Shown here in pieces: positions 31,881 to 42,204 of a stretch of 64,000 nt of DNA; positions within the stretch are counted from its first letter, which is position 1; each line of letters starts with the position of its first letter. This DNA is from Armigeres subalbatus (taxonomy: Eukaryota; Arthropoda; Insecta; Diptera; Culicidae): NCBI RefSeq assembly GCF_024139115.2, contig NC_085139.1, positions 254,916,067 through 254,980,066 of the forward strand, written 5' to 3'. Under the pieces are notes generated by a model, which saw nothing but the letters and a program-made list of their open reading frames with translations, was not told where the DNA came from and searched no databases. A program made the position numbers and the translations under genes.

Positions 31881-32378
31881 GTGAGCACACTACTGTTTGA
31901 AGAGGACTGCTGTGGCGGTGGCGTTGTTTGGTTTAAGTCTGGCTCCCATCGTGTTTCGATCTGTACGATTAACGGGTGTGAGTGGGTGGGCGTTTTCCTG
32001 GATCTGGGTGATATTTCGATTTTTTGAAAACTCGATTTATTTGTTTGAAATTTTAATCAATGGTTCGGAGGAATTTTCAATTCTTTGGATTTGGAAATGT
32101 TTCAGGTTTTATGAGCTCTTGTTAGGCAATATTCTCCACATAAATTTTGACTACAAAAGCTTACGGTAAACACATTTTTAAGCCCATCTTCGTGCGTTAA
32201 GGATAAGTGATGTTGATGAAATGGAAAAGTTTTCATCTGTAAGCAACTGCGTGAACGAGCAAAAGAGGGCTTCTAACAGTTATTGATTATTTATCTTAGG
32301 CTTATAAGCATTGTCATCTTACATAGCTTTTGCCCCTTTGAACTTATAACAATAATCTATTATGCGTAGTTTAGACAA
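31881..32378. other. Spacer, nothing recognised
   Basis: A 90-codon plus-strand frame (31897-32169) has W- and F-rich, unlikely composition and no supporting signals. Confidence 0.4.
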
Positions 32379-32535
32379 TTATCTGCTATCAAACTCGTTT
32401 CTTGCGGTCGGTTTTCAGCTGAAGTCTGAACCACTTCTTGGCGAACTCTGCCATCTGCACCTGTAATAAACCGCTCTACGCGTCCACGCGATAAGTTGTT
32501 TCGCTCTTATTCTATGATAATCAACAAAAATTCTT
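32379..32535 (-). pseudogene. LTR-retrotransposon pol C-terminal relic (BEL/Pao-like)
   Basis: On the minus strand the translation reads ERNNLSRGRVERFITGADG, then RVRQEVVQTSAENRPQE. The pattern RGRVxRxxxGADGxVRxxxVxT is the conserved tail of BEL/Pao and related integrases. A stop lies just upstream (IIIE, stop, ERNN). Only this fragment remains and no LTR was found. Confidence 0.55.
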
Positions 32536-33119
32536 CTAAGTTGTCGCACTTTAATTGGCGTCGAATCACCGATAGCTATTTTATACGTTTCCACAAAAAA
32601 AAAACACCTTCACATAAATTGAACAGATTTTACTAAAAGCTAAAACTACAGTTTTTTATGCTTGTTTTTTTTTTATAAAAACCAGCTCTTTGAGATTAAA
32701 ATTAAATAATTATAATCTTTGATGCAAAAAATTCGAAAGTAATCTGTGGATAATTTTCCAGGAAGAAATACTGGTTGAATTTCGCTTTTTTTTTGTTAGA
32801 AATAGATTCAGCGGCGTGTTTCACCACTGAGCACAGCAATATAACAATTTCGGATTCCTCATTACAATCCCATAATTATAGATTCTGCAAATGAGAAATC
32901 CAAATTTCTCAGGTAACTCTAAAGTTGTTCTTCGAAACTATATCGAAAGCGCATGGTTTTACGTGGGACTATGAAAGATGAAAGTTTCTCCTGGGAAAAA
33001 TTCTTCCTAGTTCGATAATTTCAGACAACCTTTTTTGATAGAAACTTTGTGAGTACATATTGAAGTTAGTTTTAGTTTTTTTTACGTATCTACTTACTTG
33101 ATACTTGATGGGCTACAGC
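32536..33119. other. AT-rich spacer
   Basis: Nothing recognised apart from homopolymer T runs. Confidence 0.45.
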
Positions 33120-33320
33120 TCTCTCTACAGTATCCTTATCCACAGGGCTTCCAATTGACCTGAACGTTGAGCGCCCTCAGATCCTCTTCCACGAAGCCTA
33201 CGGCCTCTTCCGTCCGGGTTCTCTACTGAATAGTATCTTCTCTTGACTCTCTTCCGGCATACGCACAACTTGTCCAGCCCACCGTAGTCTACCGTGTTGT
33301 ATAAGTTTAACAATATCCAG
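33120..33320 (-). pseudogene. Non-LTR retrotransposon C-terminal relic
   Basis: In one minus-strand frame the sequence gives HGRLRWAGQVVRMPEES, then EKILFSREPGRKRP and a stop. This is the R(L/V)RWAGHVxRMP motif found after the reverse transcriptase domain in insect LINEs, also seen in the copy at 37183-37971. The annotated open frame of this stretch is the neighbouring, wrong frame. Confidence 0.6.
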
Positions 33321-33680
33321 CTATTATACACATGCAGCCGAATTCCGAATGTTCAAAAAAAAATATTTTCTTTCTAAATAGACATTTATAGATTCTCTTT
33401 CTCTTTCCAAAAAAATCTTCTCTTCATACCGCATTCCGATAGACTGAAGAGAAAGAAAAAACAAAAATTTCCTGCGAAGAAAAATATTAGTTTACATATT
33501 TTCTACTAGGTGTCTTTTGACAACTATTTGCATACTGATTCTTCAAAACATCATAATATCGAAAAAAACTTGTTTTCGCTTTCTTGTTACCGAAATAAGG
33601 AAGGGATGGAAAATGATTAATATTCAAACTAATGATAAAAATATGCAGAAACAGTGTGTGAAACTACCGAAACATTAGCA
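33321..33680. other. AT-rich spacer
   Basis: Nothing recognised; it leads into the 11-bp satellite. Confidence 0.45.
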
Positions 33681-33966
33681 TTTGGTTTAGCTTAGTTTTA
33701 GCTTAGCATTAGCTTAGCTTTAGCTTAGCTTTAGCTTAGCTTAGCTTTAGTTTAGCTTTAGCTTAGCTTTAGCTTAGCTTTAGCTTAGCTTAGCTTTAGC
33801 TTAGCTTTAGCTTAGCTTTAGCTTAGCTTTAGCTTAGCTTTAGCTTAGCTTTAGCTTAGCTTTAGCTTAGCTTTAGCTTAGCTTTAGCTTAGCTTTAGCT
33901 TAGCTTTAGCTTAGCTTTAGCTTAGCTTTAGCTTAGCTTTAGCTTAGCTTTAGCTTAGCTTTAGCT
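33681..33966. repeat. 11-bp satellite AGCTTTAGCTT, left part
   Basis: Near-perfect tandem copies of AGCTTTAGCTT begin with a few degenerate units (TTAGCTTAGTTTTAGC, TTAGCATTAGC) and become regular by 33715. The array stops at CTTTAGCT, which is repeated on the far side of the hAT element. Confidence 0.97.
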
Positions 33967-34376
33967 CAGAGGCGGCTCGTCCATATGTTCTACCTGTTCA
34001 TGGAACAGGTAATCATTTTAAGTTCAGAAGTAGGAAACTTAATGTCCTTACAATTAATTTCTTTGCAATGATTTATTAGGGCAAATAATTACTCAGTGAA
34101 ATGTTTAAACAAAGTTTCACGTAATATTCCAAATGATGGTTTAATATCTAACGAAGCTAAATATTGCGCAGACAGATCAACTCAACGCCACATGCTTGGC
34201 GTACAGCCGAATTGCAGCTAAATATGTGTTTCTTCGACGGATAACAGCACACCACATCACATAGAAAGCTTTTGCCAGTCGTACGATTCATAATAAAGAA
34301 CCAACAGCAGCGCTGTCAGAAGTAAAATTTAAAGCCTGAGCCATGACGAAAGTTTTGAAATAATTTCCTCCTTGGT

Positions 34377-34707
34377 ACACGCTAAAAATGAACTACTCAA
34401 AATTGAGTCGAATCCGACTCATTTTCATTAAAAACGGGACAACTCAAAATTTGAGTAAAAGATACTACTTCAATAAAATGATGATTGCACTTAAACTAGG
34501 AGTCTGTTTGTCGTAAAATGCACCTAGATAGATAGATAAACTTGATTCGCATCTGTCGTATTAAAAATTGATGGAAGGCCAAGCTTAACTTTCGCGAAAT
34601 CATCATTTTATTGAAGTAGTATCTTTTACTCAAATTTTGAGTTGTCCCGTTTTTAATGAAAATGAGTCGGATTCGACTCAATTTTGAGTAGTTCATTTTT
34701 AGCGTGT
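34377..34707. mobile_element. MITE with 110-bp perfect terminal inverted repeats
   Basis: The arms 34377-34486 and 34598-34707 are perfect reverse complements as I read them, starting ACACGCTAAAAATGAACTAC. The 111-bp centre contains a TAGATAGATAGATA run. Near-identical arms suggest recent activity or arm conversion. No clear target duplication is visible. It is nested in the hAT element. Confidence 0.85.
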
Positions 34708-34807
34708 GCTGTGCTTTGCCGAAAGGCGCACCGCGACCGCACACGCTTTCGTTCATACTTCGATGATTAAGAACGTTTTGTTTTTCTTTTTTCTCCTGAT
34801 GATTATG

Positions 34808-34991
34808 CCAAGATTTTTTTTATGTACAGGTTACATGACTTCGTCAGTAGATGGGAATAACCAGCGCGGGGGGAAACATAAATTTTCAGTGCAAAGTGTA
34901 AACAAACGAGCATAAATTCCATACAAAAACCCAAGATGGCTGAGTTGGGGATATTTACGAGTCGGATAACCTGTACATAAAAAAATCTTGG
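34808..34991. mobile_element. MITE, CCAAGATTTTTTTT ends, 184 bp
   Basis: The ends are CCAAGATTTTTTTTATGTAC and the inverse of CCAAGATTTTTTTATGTAC, both followed inward by AGGTTA. The element is flanked by ATTATG on both sides (34802-34807 and 34992-34997). The 69-codon plus frame over it is not a gene. Confidence 0.75.
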
Positions 34992-35611
34992 ATTATGCAT
35001 CAGCATCATAAATAATTCAGCATCAAGAACAATATTAAATTAATGTGTTGTTTTTGTTTTCCAAATAATCAAAATCAACCAACATAGAAAAAAGGCATAG
35101 TCCTGGGCATAGTTTTCACTAAATTTGAAAAACTAAACAACTCGGAAACATTTCAGTGGACTCAATCTGGGGTCGCATCAAATGATGATATGGTTAATGG
35201 TTAATTACATTTCATTCATAACAACAAAATATGTGAGAGTTTTTAAATGCTAGGGGCGATGGGTCCTGCGCACCCGAATGGTGGAAAGAGCCGATTTGAA
35301 AGATCTCTATTCTAAGCAATATCCAGTTCGGACGACTTGGGAGGGTTTTAAATTTTGAGTGCATCTTAATTTAAAACATTTTCAGAACAAAAGAGATTAA
35401 TTTAGTAGGGAGATTGAGAAGCTGTTTATTGTTTTATAAATCCTTTCTGTTTAAATTGTTTTTTTTTTTTTCTAATGTTTGGTTACGTTGTACAAGAAAA
35501 GGTTGTAATATTAGATCAAATACACAACTTTCATTCGAAACCTCAGCTTGATGCATATTTTATTAGCAGGCCGGTAGAACAGGTGTACCAAAAGTTTACG
35601 AGACGCCCCTG

Positions 35612-36715
35612 CTTTAGCTTAGCTTTAGCTTAGCTTTAGTTTAGCTTTAGCTTAGCTTAGCTTTAGCTTAGCTTTAGCTTAGCTTTAGCTTAGCTTTAGC
35701 TTAGCTTTAGCTTAGCTTTAGCTTAGCTTTAGCTTAGCTTTAGCTTAGCTTTAGCTTAGCTTTAGCTTAGCTTTAGCTTAGCTTTAGCTTAGCTTTAGCT
35801 AGCTTAGCTTAGCTTTAGCTTAACTTAGCTAGCTTTTAGCTAGCTTTTAGCTTTAGCTTAGCTTTAGCTAGCTTTAGCTTAGCTTTTAGCTTAGCTTTTA
35901 GCTTAGCTTAGCTTAGCTTTTAGCTCAGCTAGCTTAGCTTTAGCTTAGCTTAGCGAGCTTAGCTTAGCTTAGCTTCAGCTTAGCTTCAGCTTAGCTTAGC
36001 TTCAGCTTAGCTTCAGCTTAGCTTCAGCTAGCCAGCTTAGCTCAGCTTAGCTTCAGCCTCAGCTTTCAGCTCAGCTCAGCTTCAGCCCAGCTCAGCTCAG
36101 CTCAGCTTAGCCTCAGCCAGCCTCAGCTTCAGCCTCAGCCTCCAGCTTCAGCTCAGCCCAGCTCAGCTGTTTCAGCTTCCAGCTCAGCTCAGCTCAGCTT
36201 CAGCTCAGCCTTAGCTTTAGCCTTGCTCAGCTTAGCTTGCTTAGCTCAGCTCAGCTTGCTCAGCTTGCTTCAGCTTTAGCTTCAGCTTTAGCCAGCCTCA
36301 GCTAGCTTGCTCAGCTCAGCTCCAGCTTCAGCTTAGCTTTAGCTTAGCTTTAGCTTAGCTTTAGCTTAGCTTTAGCTTAGCTTTAGCTTAGCTTTAGCTT
36401 AGCTTTAGCTTAGCTTTAGCTTAGCTTCAGCTTAGCTTTAGCTTAGCTTCAGCTTAGCTTTAGCTTAGCTTCAGCTTAGCTTTAGCTTAGCTTCAGCTTA
36501 GCTTTAGCTTAGCTTTAGCTTAGCTTCAGCTTAGCTTTAGCTTAGCTTCAGCTTAGCTTTAGCTTAGCTTCAGCTTAGCTTTAGCTTAGCTTCAGCTTAG
36601 CTTTAGCTTAGCTTTAGCTTAGCTTTAGCTTAGCTTTAGCTTAGCTTCAGCTTAGCTTCAGCTTAGCTTTAGCTTAGCTTCAGCTTAGTTTCAGCTTAGC
36701 TTTAGCTTTGCTTTC
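35612..36715. repeat. 11-bp satellite AGCTTTAGCTT, right part
   Basis: The array is regular at 35612-35800 and 36330-36715, where AGCTTCAGCTT and AGCTTTAGCTT units alternate. Between 35805 and 36320 it is irregular, with runs such as CTCAGCTCAGCTTCAGC and CAGCCTCAGCC. It ends in TTGCTTTCCC. Confidence 0.95.
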
Positions 36716-36905
36716 CCTTGGAAATTCCAACCAATTTCCCGTGAAAATTCCAACCAATTTCCCGTGAAAATTCCAACCAATTTCCCGTGAAAATTCCAAC
36801 CAATTTCTTTTGGAAATTCCGACGAATTTCCTATGGATATTTCAACGAATTTCCCGTGGAAATTTTTAATGATTTTTCCGTGGAAAGTTTAACGAATTTC
36901 CTGCA
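36716..36905. repeat. Short minisatellite, 23-bp unit
   Basis: About eight units consist of AATTTCCCGTGAA followed by AATTCCAACC. The first three are near identical and the later ones diverge (AATTTCCTATGG, AATTTTTAATG). The dyad AATTT...AAATT is shared with the array at 52.4 kb, as is the 23-bp period. Confidence 0.9.
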
Positions 36906-37182
36906 GTCCCGCCCTTGTTGTGAACGACAAGCGAGCTTTTTTGAAAGGAGTTGACAAAATATTAAAAATGTGTTATTTTCAACATCTATATACATAAAAA
37001 TGAATTTCTGTCTGTCTGAACCTTATAGACTCGGAAAGTACTGAACCGATCGGCGTGAAAATTTGTATGCAGAGGTTTTTGGGACCGGGGAAGGTTCTTG
37101 AAATTGTTAGAGACCCCACCCCATTTGGAAAGGGGGGCTCCCATACAAACGCAGCAATTTTTTTTTTTCAATACTCGAGAAT

Positions 37183-37971
37183 TTCTTTTCATTTATTTAG
37201 TCTACATCTAAACAGATAACACTGAATCAATAATTTGACGCCACAATACACGGTTCGAGGCCGCATCTCTCCATCCTCGAATACGCCCCACGCTCGCCAA
37301 GTCATTCTGCCCCTGGTCTGCCCATCTCGCTCGCTGCGCTCCACGTCGTCTCGTCCCTGCCGGATCGGAAGCGAACACCATCTTTGCAGGGTTGCTGTCC
37401 GGCATTCTTGCAACATGCCCTGCCCATCGTACCCTTCCAGCTTTAGCTACCTTCTGGATACTGGGTTCGCCGTAGAGTTGGGCGAGCTCATGGTTCATTC
37501 TTCGCCGCCACACACCGTATTCTTGCACACCGCCAAAGATGGTCCTAAGCACCCGTCTCTCGAATACTCCGAGTGCTTGAAAGTCCTCCTCGAGCATTGG
37601 CCATGTTTCATGTCCGTAGAGGACTACCGGTCTTATAAGCGTCTTGTACATGACACATTTGGTGCGGTGGCGAATCTTTTTTGACCGCAGTTTCTTCTGG
37701 AGCCCGTAGTAGGCCCGACTTCCACAGATGATGCGCCTTCGTATTTCACGACTGACATTGTTTTCAGCCGTTAGCAAAGATCCGAGGTAGACGAATTCCT
37801 CGACCACTTCGAAGGTATCCCCGCCTATCGTAACACTGCTTCCCAGGCGGGCCCTGTCGCGCGGTTCCGCCCACAAGCATGTACTTTGTCTTTGACGCAT
37901 TCACCACCAGTCCAACTTCTGTTGCTTCACGTTTCAGGCGGGTGTACAGTTCTGCCAAAATGAATGAATGA
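37183..37971 (-). mobile_element. 5'-truncated non-LTR retrotransposon (LINE)
   Basis: The insertion is bounded by GAGAAT on both sides (37177-37182 and 37972-37977) within Helitron sequence. Its 3' end on the minus strand is short and A-rich (CTAAATAAATGAAAAGAA). The inside is the C-terminal part of a LINE polyprotein. It is 5' truncated, as is usual for LINE copies. Confidence 0.8.
37208..37960 (-). pseudogene. LINE reverse transcriptase C-terminal part, frameshifted
   Basis: The minus-strand frame 37208-37900 contains VEEFVYLGSLLTAENNVS, IKRR-like helix residues, TLIRPVVLYGHETWPMLEED, GVFERRVLRTIFGGVQEYG, and AGRVRWAGHVARMPDSNPAK. This is the thumb and post-RT region of insect LINEs; I think the RTE or a related clade, without certainty. 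Upstream, ELYTRLKREATEVGLVVNAS and KTKYM are in a different frame (37764-37988), so a frameshift lies near 37860. The catalytic YADD box is beyond the truncation. The plus-strand frame over it is a shadow. Confidence 0.85.
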
Positions 37972-38111
37972 GAGAATGAATCAAGCAAATAGAACCAAAT
38001 CTGGCATGTGGAGGTTTTGGAAGGGAAGATATGTGGGGCTGGAAAGAGGGGCTACCATACAAGTGAAACAGAAATTTCTTCGTAGCTCGAGAACTAATCA
38101 GAGAATAAATC

Positions 38112-38266
38112 TCGCTTAACTTTTCAAAAGGACCTAAGTAAAAAAAAATTCATGAATTAATTTGAATAGCGCAGTCAACAGAACAACATGAAAGCTATTG
38201 ATTGCAGTATTCAAATTAATTCATGAAAAAAAATGTTACTTAGGTCCTTTTGAAAAGTTAAGCGAG
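38112..38266. mobile_element. 155-bp MITE nested in the Helitron-like repeat
   Basis: The ends are CTCGCTTAACTTTTCAAAAG and its exact inverse, with the inverted repeat continuing imperfectly to about 70 bp per side. AAAT flanks both sides (38108-38111 and 38267-38270). At 16579-16595 the uninterrupted site reads GAATAAATCAATTTTAGG, which confirms the insertion point and the 4-bp duplication. Confidence 0.85.
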
Positions 38267-38479
38267 AAATCAATTTTAGGCGAAACAAAATTCGTCGGGT
38301 CTGCTAGTTTAAAATAAAATCAAAAACCTATTCTGATAGAGTCACTGCTCCTAGAGTTCATCTCATAGCTTCTATGTCCATCCCATCAAAAACAAAGCAA
38401 TGAAAAAGAATTTGATCTCCATGGATCTATTAAACTTTATTTTTCAATCGTTTTTGCCTTTCTCGTAAACTCAAGGCTG

Positions 38480-38645
38480 GTAGCGAGTCATTTTTTAGTG
38501 ACTTGGTCACTATTTTGAGTCACTATTCACAACTAAGTCACTATTCTAGTCACTAAAAAGTCACTATTTGCGTCCAAAAGTCAATAAAGTAATTATTTAT
38601 CTGAAAATGGTTACTATAGTCACTATTTTTCCACTGCCGGTTGTG
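38480..38645. repeat. Short irregular repeat of AGTCACTATT
   Basis: The phrase AGTCACTATT occurs five or more times within 160 bp, starting after CTGGTAGCGAGTCATT. A similar cluster (AAAGTCACTATTTGGTAAC, AGAGTCACTATTCTGAACG) ends in CATTCATCGCTACC at 48690-48815. The two may be opposite ends or copies of one family. Confidence 0.55.
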
Positions 38646-38659
38646 AATAATATTAAAAG

Positions 38660-40482
38660 ACTAGCTTTATGTACCCGGCCTTGCTCGGAATTGCCAGTTT
38701 GATTCGCAGTTTTTTTTTCACAATCGGAAAATGAATAAACCAATTGGTCAACAGGATAATTGCGTTATCTTATCGATACTTCATCATTTGATCAAAAGAA
38801 GGCAGATTTCATTTGAAAACATTGACTGATTTTGGAAAAGGAGCGAACCCATAATCGCCATATTCCGGCAAACGTCTATTTCTAAAGAAGGACAAACATC
38901 CACCGATGCCTTATTCCGAGCAAACGTCTATTTTTAAAGAAGGGATCACATTCACCATCCAGAAGGAAACACATTAATCATTGCTTTTTACGTTGGGCAA
39001 ACCATGATTTCGATAAATGGTTGAATTGATCGATAACTAAACAATACAATAATGGGTTCAGAAGTTAGGCTGGAGCACACACACAAACATACAAACATTG
39101 AGTTTATATATCTCGGCAACTTATTCAAAACGACGTATGTGATTTTGTAAACAAAGATGCATACGTCGATTTGTCAAATATGATGACACTCCCACGCAAA
39201 CCAATACAACGAACATGTAGCCGAAACCTCCCCCTACCTGTATGTGGCGATAGTTTGCGTGGAGTGCTATCAGATTGCAGAAATCAACGTTTAAATTTTT
39301 GTTTACAAAATCACATACGTCACATACGTTGAATAAGTATCCGAGATATATAGATAGCTAATAGCTATATGTATCCGGCTTTGCTAGGGACTGAAAAGTA
39401 AATTATAGAAGTAAAATGTCCAATGCTGTAGCACGAAACCCACAGAGGTAGATCTACCGCTCATAGAATTGAACCTTTGTATCAATATATTTTATATCTT
39501 TGTTTGGCCCTACCTTTTCAATAAACATCTTCCAAAAATAGAGAATAAGTGTACCAAATCTGGTTGAATTTATCCTGGGAGTTACACTGAATTGCTCATT
39601 TTTTAAAGACAACCCTTCCCCCATAACTTTCCCTTTTCCAAAATGACCCTCCCACCTTCTTTGTTATCTTCTCCTTAGAATAGAAAATGTGTGCACCAAA
39701 TTTGGCTGAAATTGGTCCTGGAGTTGGGTGTTACACTGAATTGCTCTTTTCTAAAGACAACCCTTCCCCTTACCCTCCCCTTTTCCCAATGATCATCCCA
39801 CCCCTTTGTTATTTTCTCCTTAGGATAGAGAATGTGTGTACCAAATTTGGATGAAAGCGGTCCAGGGGTTCAAAAGAAACACTGAATTGCCTGTTTTCTG
39901 AACAATACCCTCCCCCAGACCCCTCCCTCTTTCCCAAATTACACTTCCATGTGATCGACTTCTCTTAGTGAATATGTGTACAATATTTGGTTGATATGGG
40001 TACTGGAAGTTGGGGGTAACACTGAATTGCTCGTTTAATAAAGACAACACCTCCCCCATACCCTCCCTCTTTTACAATGACCGCCCCACCCCATTTGTTA
40101 TCTTTTCTTTAGGGTAGAGAATGTGTATCAAATTTGGTTGAAATCGGTGCAGGGTTCAGAATTTACTCTAAATTACCCGTTTTCTGAACAATACCCCTCC
40201 CTCCAGACCCTCCCCTTTCCCAAAATCTCTCATATGATTGTTTCCTTATAGTGAATATGTGTACAAAATTTGGTTGAAATCGGTCCTGGGAGATGAAAGT
40301 TACACATAATTGTTCGTTTTCTAAACAAAACCCCTCCCCCTTTCCTAAATGACCCTCCCACCCCCTTTGTTAACTTCCCCTGAGGATAGAGAACGTGTGT
40401 ACCAAATTTGGGTGGATTCGGCCTAGTGGTTCAGAAGTAGTTAGCGAACATACATACATAGATTGGTTTTTATATATATAGA
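38660..40482 (-). mobile_element. Helitron-like repeat with internal ~140-bp tandem
   Basis: On the minus strand the element starts TCTATATATATAAAAACC (40482) and ends GGGTACATAAAGCTAGT (38660), the same terminal pattern as the plus-strand copy. Inside, about seven diverged units of around 140 bp run from 39540 to 40440, each with ACCAAATTTGG, GGTCCTGGAGTT, ACACTGAATTGCTC and CCTCCC-rich phrases. A MITE (39104-39352) interrupts it. Short minus-strand frames here are repeat artefacts. Confidence 0.6.
39104..39352. mobile_element. MITE nested in the Helitron-like repeat
   Basis: The ends pair as ATATATCTCGGCAACTTATT and the inverse of ATATATCTCGGATACTTATT, followed inward by GACGTATGTGATTTTGTAAAC on both sides (written here as GACGTATGTGATTTTG plus TAAAC). 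The inverted repeat is around 50 bp, with a second pair (TTTGCGTGG, CCCACGCAAA) near the centre. Confidence 0.7.
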
Positions 40483-40755
40483 TAAATAATAATATTTTGT
40501 ACCTACTATTATGATCAACCAAATCAAATGTAAATCTAGTAGCAATATATGATATTTGATAAATATACACCAAAACAGATCCAAGTGTATTGTGAAAACC
40601 ATCAGGTCAACTATGATGTTTTTTTTCACGATAGGAACCGATTTTAAATGTGAAATACTGACCTTAAATACATAGTACAGAATTGAGGAGTATTGGAACC
40701 AATTTTATATATTTAAAAACCGGTTGTAGTTGAGCCTAAATACCATCCGGTGGGT
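40483..40755. other. AT-rich spacer
   Basis: Nothing recognised. Confidence 0.4.
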
Positions 40756-41262
40756 GACTAATGTGCGTACACACGCTCAAACATGTTGGACCAACATTGA
40801 ATCCGCTCCTAAGAAAATACTTCGGTTGCTGCTTTGTTTGACCGTGTTTGAAGTTGTTCGATCTCGGCAATAATTTCGACGAATCTCGGTAAAACTTTTA
40901 CCGAGATCTCAGTAAAAAGTCAACTTTGCCGAATTTCGGTAAAACTATGACGAAATTGCGGTAAAAAAATTACCGAGATCTCGGCTGTTTGAATCTCGAC
41001 AAAAAATTTCCTGAGGTCGGCAAAATAATTAAAGTGTGCGGGGCCCTTGAAAAGCTAAAGCGGTTTGATTTTGGTTTGATCTGTCGGACGCGCATGTTTT
41101 AGCTTTTGTAGTGGAGTCGTACAACCCCCATATATATTTTTTATGGTTGGTGTTCATGTTAGCGCTTTTGTCTTTGTGTTGGTTGGTAGAACATGGTAGA
41201 TCCTTGACTAAACGAAAGGTGAAATCAATGTTGGTCAAACTGCTTGACAGTGTGTACACTGT
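40756..41262. mobile_element. Element with imperfect ~35-bp terminal inverted repeats and ACCGAGATCTCGGT motifs
   Basis: The left end reads GTGCGTACACACGCTCAAAC, then TTGGACCAACATTGA; the right end is the inverse of CAGTGTACACACTGTCAAGC, then TTTGACCAACATTGA. The interior holds several copies of a palindromic ACCGAGATCTCGG motif (40890-41000). No coding capacity and no target duplication were found. Confidence 0.55.
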
Positions 41263-41453
41263 ATAAGATAGTGAAAACATCACATGGCAACGCCGATATC
41301 GAGGGAGGTTTCTCTGCCTTAGGGAGAATAATCAAAGATAACAGGTCGTCGATGACGGAATACATACCGTTCATGATTGTTAAATCTGCCTCGCGATCCT
41401 TCGGGATCCAATCCATTGTGAAGCGAGATATGTCAGAAGATCTTCCAGGCTAG
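41263..41453 (+). pseudogene. Possible transposase C-terminal relic
   Basis: The plus frame that ends at TAG 41451-41453 reads KTSHGNADIEGGFSALGRII, then DNRSSMTEYIPFMIVKSASR. The NADxExGFS core followed by a helix and a basic stretch resembles the C-terminal dimerisation region of hAT-like transposases and proteins derived from them. The usual arginine after the glutamate is glycine here. Only about 60 codons are left; upstream, the frame runs into the element that ends near 41262. Confidence 0.35.
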
Positions 41454-42204
41454 ATGGCGTTATGTCCGTGCGTAAAAAACCCGCCTTCGCAAAAGCGAGT
41501 TGTATACAAAAAATACGCTAGCTGAAAAGTCAAAATGAAAAAGTAGAATCACGAAAAAAAAATTCACAGCGAGATAAGGGATGCCATTCTACAACTAATT
41601 TTAAAAATTTCAAAATGATATGCATTTGAAAATGATTTGGAGCACGAGATTCTGCTTTTGGTTCTCCTAGCCCATAGGAATGTGACGCTGCGTCTTTCAT
41701 TTTTGCTAACGGGAGGTTTAACCTTAGTAAGATGTTGGGGTCAATATGACCCAAAACGAAACTTCAAAGTAGAATAACTTTTACCTGATAATCCGATCGT
41801 TCTGAAATTTCTTGACTTTTAATATTTTGTGGAAATGAAGCATCTGACATGAAAAAGTATTTTAAGGTGCAACAGGAACGACCCCACAAAAAAAGTTACG
41901 AATAAGATGTTAGGGTCATATTGACCCAGAAATGTAAATGCTTATAAAACAGTCAAATTATAGCCGAATTACAAAGTTTATATACCGTTCTAAAGATAAA
42001 CTCATCAATTTTGTGGCTATGTGGTGATATGCTGGTTCTGGAGACAATGGCCACCGGGAAACGACTTCCACGGGGACCTTGTCGGTCATATAAGGGGAGC
42101 ATAAAAATCGCTCCATATATGCCATTCGATCGCTAATTCTTCATATATACTCTTAAAATGGTAATGTATGGTCCATGAGAGGGCTTCCGACGAAAGTGGC
42201 CACT

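Larger units (their letters stand above)
33967..35611. mobile_element. hAT-superfamily element, non-autonomous, inserted in the 11-bp satellite
   Basis: The left end is CAGAGGCGGCTCGT and the right end is the reverse complement of CAGGGGCGTCTCGT, a 14-bp terminal inverted repeat with two mismatches. CTTTAGCT flanks it on both sides (33959-33966 and 35612-35619), consistent with the 8-bp hAT duplication, though the satellite itself repeats this octamer. Secondary CCTGTTC and GAACAGG motifs lie near each end. No transposase frame remains. Two MITEs are nested in it. Confidence 0.85.
36985..38308 (+). mobile_element. Helitron-like repeat with two nested insertions
   Basis: It begins TCTATATACATAAAAATG, passes through ACTGAACCGATCGGCG, GACCGGGGAAGG and GGGGGGCTCCCATACAAA, and ends ATTCGTCGGGTCTGCTAG before a T. 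A TC start, a CTAG end and insertion next to A/T are the Helitron pattern. A LINE fragment (37183-37971) and a MITE (38112-38266) interrupt it. It matches 16250-16617, which lacks both insertions. Confidence 0.65.

Noticed and set aside
37235..37684. 149-codon plus-strand ORF
   Set aside because: It is the shadow of the LINE reverse transcriptase on the opposite strand.
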